NCBI GenBank assembly: GCA_027704905.1
Contig: CM051005.1
Location: forward strand, 25,086,203 to 25,150,202
Source of the DNA: Muraenolepis orangiensis
Lineage: Eukaryota > Chordata > Actinopteri > Gadiformes > Muraenolepididae
DNA: 64,000 bases
Direction of reading: 5' to 3'
The position numbers and the translations under genes are program-made. Position 1 is the stretch's first letter; every line of letters starts with the position of its first letter. Below are positions 19,702 through 29,854 of the stretch, in pieces. The notes beneath the pieces were generated by a model, which was given only the letters and a program-made list of their open reading frames with translations, was not told the DNA's origin and ran no database searches.

Positions 19702-19773
19702 GCATTGGTAGTATAGTGGTTAGCATAGCTGCTTCCCAAGAAGTTGACCCGGGTTCAATTCCCTGCCAATGCA
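19702..19773 (+). pseudogene. tRNA-Gly GAAG class
   Basis: C40 to A and G64 to T. The spacer after it is shortened (about 45 bp lost near 19806), so the next locus comes 198 bp later. Confidence 0.7.
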
Positions 19774-19899
19774 TAAGTCACCCTATAATAATAGCATACT
19801 GAACATGAGTTTTTGTAATGATGGGACAAATCACTGTCCAAATGATTGGACTTGGTTGAATTCAAGCCTTGGATAATCAATGATAAAACAATGAAAGCT

Positions 19900-20220
19900 G
19901 CATTGCTGGTATAGTGGTTAGCATAGCTGCTTCCCTAGCAGTTGACCCGTGTTAGATTCCCATCCAATGCATTAGTCACCGTATAATATCAGAATACTGA
20001 ACTTTCCAAAATGTGTTTCTTTTTGGCGTGGCACAAATTTTTTCTACATTTAAAGAAAGTTTTGTAATGATGTGGCAAATGATGGGACTCAAAGTAATGT
20101 GTGGCCTTAATCACTTGGCTACCCACGAAGAAAGCAGAATGGCAAACAGGGGTCCACCGGGATCTGTGCTCTGATCACTCGATTCAAAGTAGAGAGCTCT
20201 AACCGTTACACCTTTGTACC
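19900..20220. pseudogene. Class E tRNA-Gly plus tRNA-Gln pseudogenes
   Basis: GCATTGC-type cassette directly behind the shortened spacer. Confidence 0.85.
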
Positions 20221-20442
20221 CTGCTCAGCCTCAAAATATGTACATTTTAGCTTCACAGAAACCATTTGTCGAACTTGGAAGAAGGCAAACTGTAACAAGA
20301 ATCCTAAAAAAAAAGACACTGGTCGGAATGCCAGTCACTACAAATCTCCCAAAGTTTTGAAAGGCTCTGTAGTGAGGACAATGGATTAGCAGTCAATGAC
20401 CATTCCGCCTTGCCACCAAAGCAGTACGCATAGCAGAAAACC

Positions 20443-20514
20443 TGGTTCCACCGAGATTTGAACTCTGATCACTGGATTCAAAGTCCAGAGTGCTAACCGT
20501 TACACCATGGAACC
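20443..20514 (-). tRNA. tRNA-Gln(TTG), T-stem mutated
   Basis: The T-stem 5' strand is CAGAG instead of CCGAG, giving one mismatch. The remainder is complete. Confidence 0.75.
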
Positions 20515-20652
20515 CTGGTCAGCCATGGAAAATGTAAATGTAAGCTCCATAGCAACTCATTGTTAAATCTGGATGACAGTGAAGCACAACAGCGTTCATG
20601 AAACTTGGGTGAATTCAATTCTTGGATAATCAATGATAGGGCTAACGTAATT

Positions 20653-20724
20653 GCATTTGTGGTATAGTGGTAAGCATAGCTGCTTCCCAAGCAGTTGACC
20701 CGGGTTTGATTCCCGGCCAATGCA
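20653..20724 (+). tRNA. tRNA-Gly(CCC) class A-prime
   Basis: T6-C67 mismatch and T-loop TTTGATT. Confidence 0.5.
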
Positions 20725-20895
20725 TTGTTAACCTTATAATAATAGCATACTGAACATTTCATTAATAGTGAATGTGTACATTTTGTTTTCTACATTGAAA
20801 GTGCGTTTTTGTAATGATGGGACAAATCATTGTCCAAATCATTGGACTTGGGTGAATTCAATTCTTGGATAATCAATGATAGCTCTAACATAGTT

Positions 20896-20967
20896 GCATT
20901 GGTGGTATAGTTGTAAGCATAGCTGCTTCCCAAGCAGTTGACCTGGGTTCGATTCCCGGCCAATGCA
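20896..20967 (+). tRNA. tRNA-Gly(CCC), G18 to T, C50 to T
   Basis: Same form as 13042. The next repeat unit (about 21000-21085) has lost its tRNA. Confidence 0.55.
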
Positions 20968-21005
20968 TTAATCACCTTATAATAATAGCATACTGAACAT
21001 TTCAT

Positions 21006-21118
21006 AAATTGGGGATGTATAGATGTGGTTTTCTACATTGAAATTGAGTTTTTGTAATGATGGGACAAATCATTGTCCAATGCATAAGTCACCCTATAAT
21101 AATAGCATACTGAACATT
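21006..21118 (+). repeat. Array unit with the tRNA deleted
   Basis: Spacer sequence runs to CATTGTCCAA at 21071-21080 and continues directly with TGCATAAGTC, the tRNA 3' end plus following spacer. About 110 bp of spacer and nearly the whole tRNA are missing. The join is at the shared CCAA/TG sequence. Confidence 0.8.
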
Positions 21119-21255
21119 TCATAAATATGGGATGTATAGATGTTGTTTTCTACATTGAAAGTGAGTTTTTGTAATGATGGGACAAATCACTATCCATATG
21201 ATTGGACTTGGGTGAATTCAATTCTTGGATAATCAATGATAGGTCTAGCATAGTT

Positions 21256-21327
21256 TCATTGGTGGTATAGTGGTAAGCATAGCTGCTTCCGAAGCAGTTG
21301 ACCGGGGTTCGATTCCCGGCCAATGCA
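21256..21327 (+). tRNA. tRNA with CCG anticodon in a Gly body
   Basis: Same triple change as 13528 (G1 to T, C36 to G, C50 to G). Its spacer tag differs by one base ('ggtctagc'). Confidence 0.6.
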
Positions 21328-21498
21328 TTAATCACCTTATAATAATAGCATACTGAACATTTCATAAATTGGGGATGTATAGATGTGGTTTTCAACATTG
21401 AAAGTTACTTTTTGTAATGATGGGACAAATCATTGTCCAAATGATTGGACTTGGGTGAATTCAAGCCTTGGATAATCAATGATTAAACAAAGTAATTT

Positions 21499-21570
21499 GC
21501 ATTGGTAGTATAGTTGTTAGCATAGCTGCTTCCCAAGCAGTTGACCCGTGTTCAATTCCCGGCCAATGCA
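21499..21570 (+). tRNA. tRNA-Gly(CCC) class D, G52 to T
   Basis: D-loop without G18, one T-stem mismatch. Confidence 0.5.
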
Positions 21571-21741
21571 TAAATCGCCCTATAATAATAGCATACTGAA
21601 CATTTCATAAATATGGGATTTATAGATGTTGTTTTCTACATTGAAAGTGAGTTTTTGTAATGATGGGACAAATCACTGTCCAAATGATTGGACTTGGTTG
21701 AATTCAAGCCTTGGATAATCAATGATAAAACAATGAAAGCT

Positions 21742-22062
21742 GCATTGCTGGTATAGTGGTTAGCATAGCTGCTTCCCTAGCAGTTGACCCGTGTTAGATT
21801 CCCATCCAATGCATTAGTCACCGTATAATATCAGAATACTGAACTTTCCAAAATGTGTTTCTTTTTGGCGTGGCACAAATTTTTTCTACATTTAAAGAAA
21901 GTTTTGTAATGATGTGGCAAATGATGGGACTCAAAGTAATGTGTGGCCTTAATCACTTGGCTACCCACGAAGAAAGCAGAATGGCAAACAGGGGTCCACC
22001 GGGATCTGTGCTCTGATCACTCGATTCAAAGTAGAGAGCTCTAACCGTTACACCTTTGTATC
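21742..22062. pseudogene. Class E tRNA-Gly plus tRNA-Gln pseudogenes
   Basis: GCATTGC-type cassette. It opens a block repeated 2927 bp further on. Confidence 0.85.
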
Positions 22063-22284
22063 CTGCTCAGCCTCAAAATATGTACATTTTAGCTTCACAG
22101 AAACCATTTGTCGAACTTGGAAGAAGGCAAACTGTAACAAGAATCCTAAAAAAAAAGACACTGGTCGGAATGCCAGTCACTACAAATCTCCCAAAGTTTT
22201 GAAAGGCTCTGTAGTGAGGACAATGGATTAGCAGTCAATGACCATTCCGCCTTGCCACCAAAGCAGTACGCATAGCAGAAAACC

Positions 22285-22356
22285 TGGTTCCACCGAGATT
22301 TGAACTCGGATCACTAGATTCAAAGTCCAGAGTGCTAACCGTTACACCATGGAACC
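22285..22356 (-). tRNA. tRNA-Gln(TTG), G-U in anticodon stem
   Basis: The anticodon stem 3' strand is TCTAG, leaving a G29-T41 wobble. All else is complete. Confidence 0.85.
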
Positions 22357-22494
22357 CTGGTCAGCCATGGAAAATGTAAATGTAAGCTCCATAGCAACTC
22401 TTTGTTAAATCTGGATGACAGTGAAGCACAACAGCGTTCATGAAACTTGGGTGAATTCAATTCTTGGATAATCAATGATATGGCTAACGTAATT

Positions 22495-22566
22495 GCATTT
22501 GTGGTATAGTGGTAAGCATAGCTGCTTCCCAAGCAGTTGGCCCGGGTTTGATTCCCGGCCAATGCA
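22495..22566 (+). tRNA. tRNA-Gly(CCC) class A-prime, A46 to G
   Basis: T6-C67 mismatch, TTTGATT loop, and TGGC in the variable region. Confidence 0.45.
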
Positions 22567-22737
22567 TTGTTAACCTTATAATAATAGCATACTGAACATT
22601 TCATTAATAGTGAATGTGTACATTTTGTTTTCTACATTGAAAGTGCGTTTTTGTAATGATGGGACAAATCATTGTCCAAATGATTGGACTTGGGTGAATT
22701 CAATTCTTGGATAATCAATGATAGCTCTAACATAGTT

Positions 22738-22809
22738 GCATTGGTGGTATAGTTGTAAGCATAGCTGCTTCCCAAGCAGTTGACCTGGGTTCGATTCCCG
22801 GCCAATGCA
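22738..22809 (+). tRNA. tRNA-Gly(CCC), G18 to T, C50 to T
   Basis: Same form as 13042. Confidence 0.55.
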
Positions 22810-22980
22810 TTAATCACCTTATAATAATAGCATACTGAACATTTCATTAATAGTGAATGTGTACATTTTGTTTTCTACATTGAAAGTGAGTTTTTGTAAT
22901 GATGGGACAAATCACTGTCCAAATGATTGGACTTGGGTGAATTCAAGCCTTGGATAATCAATGATAAGACAAAGGAACTG

Positions 22981-23052
22981 GCATTGGTGGTATAGTGTTT
23001 AGCATAGCTGCTTCCCAAGCAGTTGACCCGGGTTCGATTCCCGGCCAATGCA
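22981..23052 (+). tRNA. tRNA-Gly(CCC), G19 to T
   Basis: Same form as 13285. Stems and B-box intact. Confidence 0.65.
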
Positions 23053-23223
23053 TTGTTAACCTTATAATAAGAGCATACTGAACATTTCATAAATATGGGA
23101 TGTATAGATGTTGTTTTCTACATTGAAAGTGAGTTTTTGTAATGATGGGACAAATCACTATCCATATGATTGGACTTGGGTGAATTCAATTCTTGGATAA
23201 TCAATGATAGGTCTAACATAGTT

Positions 23224-23295
23224 TCATTGGTGGTATAGTGGTAAGCATAGCTGCTTCCGAAGCAGTTGACCGGGGTTCGATTCCCGGCCAATGCA
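23224..23295 (+). tRNA. tRNA with CCG anticodon in a Gly body
   Basis: Loop TTCCGAA with G1 to T and C50 to G. Confidence 0.6.
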
Positions 23296-23454
23296 TTAAT
23301 CACCTTATAATAATAGCATACTGAACATTTCATAAATTGGGGATGTATAGATGTGGTTTTCTACATTGAAAGTGGCTTTTTGTAATGATGGGACAAATGA
23401 TTGGACTTGGGTGAATTCAAGCCTTGGATAATCAATGATAAAACAAAGCAATTT

Positions 23455-23525
23455 GCATTGGTAGTATAGTTGTTAGCATAGCTGCTTCCCAAGCAGTTGA
23501 CCCGTGTTCAATTCCGGCCAATGCA
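23455..23525 (+). pseudogene. tRNA-Gly class D, one base deleted
   Basis: The 3' T-stem strand has lost a C (71 nt in total) and G52 is T. The preceding spacer also lacks 12 bp, which removes the GTCCAA arm of its hairpin. Confidence 0.65.
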
Positions 23526-23696
23526 TAAATCGCCCTATAATAATAGCATACTGAACATTTCATAAATATGGGATGTATAGATGTGGTTTTCTACATTGAA
23601 AGTGAGTTTTTGTAATGATGGGACAAATCATTGTCCAAATGATTGGACTTGGGTGAATTCAAGCCTTGGATAATCAATGATGAGACAAAGGAATCG

Positions 23697-23768
23697 GCAT
23701 TGGTGGTATAGTGCTTGGCATAGCTGCTTCCCAAGCAGTTGACCCGGGTTCAATTCCTGGCCAATGCA
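23697..23768 (+). tRNA. tRNA-Gly(CCC) class C, C63 to T
   Basis: C-type D-loop, G-U in the T-stem. Confidence 0.55.
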
Positions 23769-23939
23769 TAAGTCACCCTATAATAATAGCATACTGAACA
23801 TTTCATAAATATGGGATGTATAGATGTGGTTTCCTACATTGAAAGTGAGTTTTTGCAATGATGGGACAAATCATTGTCCAAATGATTGGACTTGGGTGAA
23901 TTCAATTCTTGGATAATCAATGACGAGACAAAGGAATTG

Positions 23940-24011
23940 GAATTGGTGGTATAGTGCTTGGCATAGCTGCTTCCCAAGCAGTTGACCCGGGTTCAATTCC
24001 CGGCCAATGCA
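23940..24011 (+). tRNA. tRNA-Gly(CCC) class C, C2 to A
   Basis: The acceptor GAATTGG loses pair 2:71. Clean T-arm. Confidence 0.5.
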
Positions 24012-24182
24012 TAAGTCACCCTATAATAATAGCATACTGAACATTTCATAAATATGGGATGTATAGATGTGGTTTCCTACATTGAAAGTGAGTTTTTGTA
24101 ATGATGGGACAAATCATTGTCCAAATGATTGGACTTGGGTGAATTCAATTCTTGGATAATCAATGATAGGTCTAACATAGTT

Positions 24183-24254
24183 GCATTGGTGGTATAGTGG
24201 TAAGCATAGCTGCTTCCCAAGCAGTTGACCCGGGTTCGATTCCCGGCCAATGCA
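24183..24254 (+). tRNA. tRNA-Gly(CCC), class A
   Basis: Matches the reference throughout. The preceding spacer has TTTCC instead of TTTTC, removing one possible terminator of the unit upstream. Confidence 0.9.
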
Positions 24255-24425
24255 TTAAACACCTTATAATAATAGCATACCGAACATTTCATAAATCGGG
24301 GATGTATAAATGTGGTTTTCTACATTGAAAGTGAGTTTTTGTAATGATGGGACAAATCATTGTCCAAATGATTGGACTTGGGTGAATTCAAGCCTTGGAT
24401 AATCAATGATGAAACAAAGCAATTT

Positions 24426-24497
24426 GCATTGGTAGTATAGTGGTTAGCATAGCTGCTTCCCAAGAAGTTGACCCGGGTTCAATTCCCTGCCAATGCA
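24426..24497 (+). pseudogene. tRNA-Gly GAAG class
   Basis: C40 to A and G64 to T. Confidence 0.7.
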
Positions 24498-24668
24498 TAA
24501 GTCACCATATAATAATAGCATACTGAACATTTCATAAATATGGGATTTATAGATGTTGTTTTCTACATTGAAAGTGAGTTTTTGTAATGATGGGACAAAT
24601 CACTGTCCAAATGATTGGACTTGGTTGAATTCAAGCCTTGGATAATCAATGATAAAACAATGAAAGCT

Positions 24669-24989
24669 GCATTGCTGGTATAGTGGTTAGCATAGCTGCT
24701 TCCCTAGCAGTTGACCCGTGTTAGATTCCCATCCAATGCATTAGTCACCGTATAATATCAGAATACTGAACTTTCCAAAATGTGTTTCTTTTTGGCGTGG
24801 CACAAATTTTTTCTACATTTAAAGAAAGTTTTGTAATGATGTGGCAAATGATGGGACTCAAAGTAATGTGTGGCCTTAATCACTTGGCTACCCACGAAGA
24901 AAGCAGAATGGCAAACAGGGGTCCACCGGGATCTGTGCTCTGATCACTCGATTCAAAGTAGAGAGCTCTAACCGTTACACCTTTGTATC
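24669..24989. pseudogene. Class E tRNA-Gly plus tRNA-Gln pseudogenes
   Basis: Copy of the 21742 cassette at offset 2927, sharing its 'tgtatcctgctc' variant next to the tRNA-Gln relic. Confidence 0.85.
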
Positions 24990-25211
24990 CTGCTCAGCCT
25001 CAAAATATGTACATTTTAGCTTCACAGAAACCATTTGTCGAACTTGGAAGAAGGCAAACTGTAACAAGAATCCTAAAAAAAAAGACACTGGTCGGAATGC
25101 CAGTCACTACAAATCTCCCAAAGTTTTGAAAGGCTCTGTAGTGAGGACAATGGATTAGCAGTCAATGACCATTCCGCCTTGCCACCAAAGCAGTACGCAT
25201 AGCAGAAAACC

Positions 25212-25283
25212 TGGTTCCACCGAGATTTGAACTCGGATCACTAGATTCAAAGTCCAGAGTGCTAACCGTTACACCATGGAACC
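25212..25283 (-). tRNA. tRNA-Gln(TTG), G-U in anticodon stem
   Basis: Same TCTAG variant as 22285, its duplicate. Confidence 0.85.
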
Positions 25284-25421
25284 CTGGTCAGCCATGGAAA
25301 ATGTAAATGTAAGCTCCATAGCAACTCTTTGTTAAATCTGGATGACAGTGAAGCACAACAGCGTTCATGAAACTTGGGTGAATTCAATTCTTGGATAATC
25401 AATGATATGGCTAACGTAATT

Positions 25422-25493
25422 GCATTTGTGGTATAGTGGTAAGCATAGCTGCTTCCCAAGCAGTTGGCCCGGGTTTGATTCCAGGCCAATGCA
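25422..25493 (+). pseudogene. tRNA-Gly class A-prime, four changes
   Basis: G6 to T, A46 to G, C56 to T and C63 to A. It has one more change than its duplicate at 22495. Confidence 0.55.
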
Positions 25494-25664
25494 TTGTTAA
25501 CCTTATAATAATAGCATACTGAACATTTCATTAATAGTGAATGTGTACATTTTGTTTTCTACATTGAAAGTGCGTTTTTGTAATGATGGGACAAATCATT
25601 GTCCAAATGATTGGACTTGGGTGAATTCAATTCTTGGATAATCAATGATAGCTCTAACATAGTT

Positions 25665-25736
25665 GCATTGGTGGTATAGTTGTAAGCATAGCTGCTTCCC
25701 AAGCAGTTGACCTGGGTTCGATTCCCGGCCAATGCA
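25665..25736 (+). tRNA. tRNA-Gly(CCC), G18 to T, C50 to T
   Basis: Same form as 13042. Confidence 0.55.
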
Positions 25737-25907
25737 TTAATCACCTTATAATAATAGCATACTGAACATTTCATTAATAGTGAATGTGTACATTTTGTTT
25801 TCTACATTGAAAGTGAGTTTTTGTAATGATGGGACAAATCACTGTCCAAATGATTGGACTTGGGTGAATTCAAGCCTTGGATAATCAATGATAAGACAAA
25901 GGAACTG

Positions 25908-25979
25908 GCATTGGTGGTATAGTGTTTAGCATAGCTGCTTCCCAAGCAGTTGACCCGGGTTCGATTCCCGGCCAATGCA
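25908..25979 (+). tRNA. tRNA-Gly(CCC), G19 to T
   Basis: Same form as 13285. Confidence 0.65.
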
Positions 25980-26150
25980 TTGTTAACCTTATAATAAGAG
26001 CATACTGAACATTTCATAAATATGGGATGTATAGATGTTGTTTTCTACATTGAAAGTGAGTTTTTGTAATGATGGGACAAATCACTATCCATATGATTGG
26101 ACTTGGGTGAATTCAATTCTTGGATAATCAATGATAGGTCTAACATAGTT

Positions 26151-26222
26151 TCATTGGTGGTATAGTGGTAAGCATAGCTGCTTCCGAAGCAGTTGACCGG
26201 GGTTCGATTCCCGGCCAATGCA
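26151..26222 (+). tRNA. tRNA with CCG anticodon in a Gly body
   Basis: Fourth copy of the CCG form, with G1 to T and C50 to G. Confidence 0.6.
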
Positions 26223-26381
26223 TTAATCACCTTATAATAATAGCATACTGAACATTTCATAAATTGGGGATGTATAGATGTGGTTTTCTACATTGAAAGT
26301 GGCTTTTTGTAATGATGGGACAAATGATTGGACTTGGGTGAATTCAAGCCTTGGATAATCAATGATAAAACAAAGCAATTT

Positions 26382-26453
26382 GCATTGGTAGTATAGTTGT
26401 TAGCATAGCTGCTTCCCAAGCAGTTGACCCGTGTTCAATTCCCGGCCAATGCA
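26382..26453 (+). tRNA. tRNA-Gly(CCC) class D, G52 to T
   Basis: Full length, unlike its duplicate at 23455. It sits behind the same 12-bp spacer deletion. Confidence 0.5.
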
Positions 26454-26624
26454 TAAATCGCCCTATAATAATAGCATACTGAACATTTCATAAATATGGG
26501 ATGTATAGATGTGGTTTTCTACATTGAAAGTGAGTTTTTGTAATGATGGGACAAATCATTGTCCAAATGATTGGACTTGGGTGAATTCAAGCCTTGGATA
26601 ATCAATGATGAGACAAAGGAATCG

Positions 26625-26696
26625 GCATTGGTGGTATAGTGCTTGGCATAGCTGCTTCCCAAGCAGTTGACCTGGGTTCAATTCCTGGCCAATGCA
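26625..26696 (+). tRNA. tRNA-Gly(CCC) class C, C50 to T, C63 to T
   Basis: The T-stem CTGGG/CCTGG holds by two wobble pairs. Confidence 0.5.
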
Positions 26697-26867
26697 TAAG
26701 TCACCCTATAATAATAGCATACTGAACATTTCATAAATATGGGATGTATAGATGTGGTTTCCTACATTCAAAGTGAGTTTTTGCAATGATGGGACAAATC
26801 ATTGTCCAAATGATTGGACTTGGGTGAATTCAATTCTTGGATAATCAATGATAGGTCTAACATAGTT

Positions 26868-26939
26868 GCATTGGTGGTATAGTGGTTAGCATAGCTGCTT
26901 CCCAAGCAGTTGACCCGGGTTCGATTCCCGGCCAATGCA
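26868..26939 (+). tRNA. tRNA-Gly(CCC), class F
   Basis: D-loop AGTGGTTA with both G18 and G19, all stems paired, B-box GGTTCGATTCC. It is a clean copy inserted within the 2.9-kb duplicate block. Confidence 0.88.
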
Positions 26940-27110
26940 TTAAACACCTTATAATAATAGCATACCGAACATTTCATAAATCAGGGATGTATAGATGTGG
27001 TTTTCTACATTGAAAGTGAGTTTTTGTAATGATGGGACAAATCATTGTCCAAATGATTGGACTTGGGTGAATTCAAGCCTTGGATAATCAATGACGAGAC
27101 AAAGGAATTG

Positions 27111-27182
27111 GAATTGGTGGTATAGTGCTTGGCATAGCTGCTTCCCAAGCAGTTGACCCGGGTTCAATTCCCGGCCAATGCA
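27111..27182 (+). tRNA. tRNA-Gly(CCC) class C, C2 to A
   Basis: Acceptor GAATTGG, as at 23940. Confidence 0.5.
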
Positions 27183-27353
27183 TAAGTCACCCTATAATAA
27201 TAGCATACTGAACATTTCATAAATATGGGATGTATAGATGTGGTTTCCTACATTGAAAGTGAGTTTTTGTAATGATGGGACAAATCATTGTCCAAATGAT
27301 TGGACTTGGGTGAATTCAATTCTTGGATAATCAATGATAGGTCTAACATAGTT

Positions 27354-27425
27354 GCATTGGTGGTATAGTGGTAAGCATAGCTGCTTCCCAAGCAGTTGAC
27401 CCGGGTTCGATTCCCGGCCAATGCA
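27354..27425 (+). tRNA. tRNA-Gly(CCC), class A
   Basis: Matches the reference throughout. Confidence 0.9.
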
Positions 27426-27596
27426 TTAAACACCTTATAATAATAGCATACCGAACATTTCATAAATCGGGGATGTATAGATGTTGTTTTCTACATTGAA
27501 AGTGAGTTTTTGTAATGATGGGACAAATCACTGTCCAAATGATTGGACTTGGTTGAATTCAAGCCTTGGATAATCAATGATAAAACAATGAAAGCT

Positions 27597-27917
27597 GCAT
27601 TGCTGGTATAGTGGTTAGCATAGCTGCTTCCCTAGCAGTTGACCCGTGTTAGATTCCCATCCAATGCATTAGTCACCGTATAATATCAGAATACTGAACT
27701 TTCCAAAATGTGTTTCTTTTTGGCGTGGCACAAATTTTTTCTACATTTAAAGAAAGTTTGGTAATGATGTGGCAAATGATGGGACTCAAAGTAATGTGTG
27801 GCCTTAATCACTTGGCTACCCACGAAGAAAGCAGAATGGCAAACAGGGGTCCACCGGGATCTGTGCTCTGATCACTCGATTCAAAGTAGAGAGCTCTAAC
27901 CGTTACACCTTTGTACC
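27597..27917. pseudogene. Class E tRNA-Gly plus tRNA-Gln pseudogenes
   Basis: GCATTGC-type cassette with short connector. The usual GAAG copy before it is absent. Confidence 0.85.
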
Positions 27918-28139
27918 CTGCTCAGCCTCAAAATATGTACATTTTAGCTTCACAGAAACCATTTGTCGAACTTGGAAGAAGGCAAACTGTAACAAGAATC
28001 CTAAAAAAAAAGACACTGGTCGGAATGCCAGTCACTACAAATCTCCCAAAGTTTTGAAAGGCTCTGTAGTGAGGACAATGGATTAGCAGTCAATGACCAT
28101 TCCGCCTTGCCACCAAAGCAGTACGCATAGCAGAAAACC

Positions 28140-28211
28140 TGGTTCCACCGAGATTTGAACTCGGATCACTGGATTCAAAGTCCAGAGTGCTAACCGTTAC
28201 ACCATGGAACC
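28140..28211 (-). tRNA. tRNA-Gln(TTG)
   Basis: Complete, with all stems paired and the TTTT terminator in place. Confidence 0.92.
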
Positions 28212-28349
28212 CTGGTCAGCCATGGAAAATGTAAATGTAAGCTCCATAGCAACTCTTTGTTAAATCTGGATGACAGTGAAGCACAACAGCGTTCATGAAA
28301 CTTGGGTGAATTCAATTCTTGGATAATCAATGATAGGGCTAACGTAATT

Positions 28350-28421
28350 GCATTTGTGGTATAGTGGTAAGCATAGCTGCTTCCCAAGCAGTTGACCCGG
28401 GTTTGATTCCCGGCAAATGCA
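28350..28421 (+). tRNA. tRNA-Gly(CCC) A-prime with restored acceptor
   Basis: GCATTTG/CAAATGC pairs fully, as at 18244. C56 to T. Confidence 0.65.
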
Positions 28422-28592
28422 TTGTTAACCTTATAATAATAGCATACTGAACATTTCATTAATAGTGAATGTGTACATTTTGTTTTCTACATTGAAAGTG
28501 CGTTTTTGTAATGATGGGACAAATCATTGTCCAAATGATTGGACTTGGGTGAATTCAATTCTTGGATAATCAATGATAGCTCTAACATAGTT

Positions 28593-28664
28593 GCATTGGT
28601 GGTATAGTTGTAAGTATAGCTGCTTCCCAAGCAGTTGACCTGGGTTCGATTCCCGGCCAATGCA
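28593..28664 (+). tRNA. tRNA-Gly(CCC), G18 to T, C50 to T, C23 to T
   Basis: Form of 13042 with an added D-stem change (GTAT in place of GCAT). Confidence 0.5.
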
Positions 28665-28835
28665 TTAATCACCTTATAATAATAGCATACTGAACATTTC
28701 ATAAATTGGGGATGTATAAATGTGGTTTTCTACATTGAAATTGAGTTTTTGTAATGATGGGACAAATCATTGTCCAAATGATTGGACTTGGGTGAATTCA
28801 AGCCTTGGATAATCAATGATAAAACAAAGCAATTT

Positions 28836-28907
28836 GCATTGGTAGTATAGTTGTTAGCATAGCTGCTTCCCAAGCAGTTGACCCGTGTTCAATTCCCGGC
28901 CAATGCA
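28836..28907 (+). tRNA. tRNA-Gly(CCC) class D, G52 to T
   Basis: One T-stem mismatch, D-loop without G18. Confidence 0.5.
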
Positions 28908-29078
28908 TAAATCGCCCTATAATAATAGCATACTGAACATTTCATAAATATGGGATGTATAGATGTGGTTTTCTACATTGAAAGTGAGTTTTTGTAATGA
29001 TGGGACAAATCATTGTCCAAATGATTGGACTTGGGTGAATTCAAGCCTTGGATAATCAATGATGAGACAAAGGAATTG

Positions 29079-29150
29079 GCATTGGTGGTATAGTGCTTGG
29101 CATAGCTGCTTCCCAAGCAGTTGACCCGGGTTCAATTCCTGGCCAATGCA
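29079..29150 (+). tRNA. tRNA-Gly(CCC) class C, C63 to T
   Basis: C-type D-loop, G-U in the T-stem. Confidence 0.55.
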
Positions 29151-29321
29151 TAAGTCACCCTATAATAATAGCATACTGAACATTTCATAAATATGGGATG
29201 TACAGATGTGGTTTCCTACATTGAAAGTGAGTTTTTGTAATGATGGGACAAATCATTGTCCAAATGATTGGACTTGGGTGAATTCAATTCTTGGATAATC
29301 AATGATAGGTCTAACATAGTT

Positions 29322-29393
29322 GCATTGGTGGTATAGTGGTAAGCATAGCTGCTTCCCAAGCAGTTGACCCGGGTTCGATTCCCGGCCAATGCA
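29322..29393 (+). tRNA. tRNA-Gly(CCC), class A
   Basis: Matches the reference throughout. The 448-bp insertion begins 13 bp after its last base. Confidence 0.9.
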
Positions 29394-29406
29394 TTAAACA
29401 CCTTAT

Positions 29407-29854
29407 GTCACAACCAAAGGTCTGATGACCAAACAAATTACACCTGGACCGGGCTGTTGTGAAGCCAACCCGTCCAGTGAGCGCTTTTAAGCACAGGTCC
29501 CGGCAGGAATTTAGACAAAACGTTTGTTACAAGGGTAAATTATATTTATTCACTATGGGGAATCAAACCCACAACAACACAAAAACGCATCGCATCCACA
29601 CACAGTGGCAAACAGGCAACCTCTAACACTCCACTCTGGTCGGTGGCAATGACACAATGAGGCGCCCGGATGGGTGTCACATGCCAGGCTTTATCCACCC
29701 GTCCTATCAAGGCTGATTGCCGACAGCCGCCGCTCATCAGGCAATCAGCGCTCCCTAGAGGAGAGACGGGCGGCACCTGGGAAGGAGAAACAAAAAGGGG
29801 CCAATACAATGGTGACACATAAAATACAAATAACAAAACCCACCCATGGACGTC
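29407..29854. mobile_element. 448-bp insertion with 9-bp target duplication
   Basis: The array spacer is interrupted here, and ACACCTTAT stands on both sides (29398-29406 and 29855-29863), so the flanks read as one normal spacer if the insert and one duplicate are removed. The termini (GTCACAACC and GGACGTC) are only weakly inverted. No credible protein is encoded: short frames at 29546-29836 (-) and 29674-29865 (+) lack any recognisable domain. It is either a non-autonomous DNA transposon or an unclassified element. Confidence 0.75.

Larger units (their letters stand above)
1794..29406 (+). repeat. tRNA-Gly/tRNA-Gln tandem array, block 1
   Basis: Eighty-three tRNA-Gly loci follow each other at a spacing of about 243 bp (72-bp tRNA plus about 171-bp spacer). 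Reference class A is GCATTGG-TG-GTAT-AGTGGTAA-GCAT-A-GCTGC-loop TTCCCAA-GCAGT-TGAC-CCGGG-TTCGATT-CCCGG-CCAATGC-A, anticodon CCC. Recurring classes are: F (A20a to T); B (also G9 to A); C (G19 to C, A21 to G); D (G9 to A and G18 to T); A-prime (G6 to T, usually C56 to T); GAAG (C40 to A with a broken T-stem); and E (decayed). Fourteen E plus tRNA-Gln-pseudogene cassettes lie here, twelve of them followed by a - strand tRNA-Gln. Spacers carry an inverted repeat GTCCAA-ATGA-TTGGAC and variable tags just before each tRNA. The left edge starts inside a tRNA T-arm. Confidence 0.95.

Noticed and set aside
29407..29854. Solo LTR
   Set aside because: It could be trimmed to TG...CA ends, but then the flanking duplication is not 4-6 bp directly adjacent, and no LTR polyadenylation or partner element is evident.
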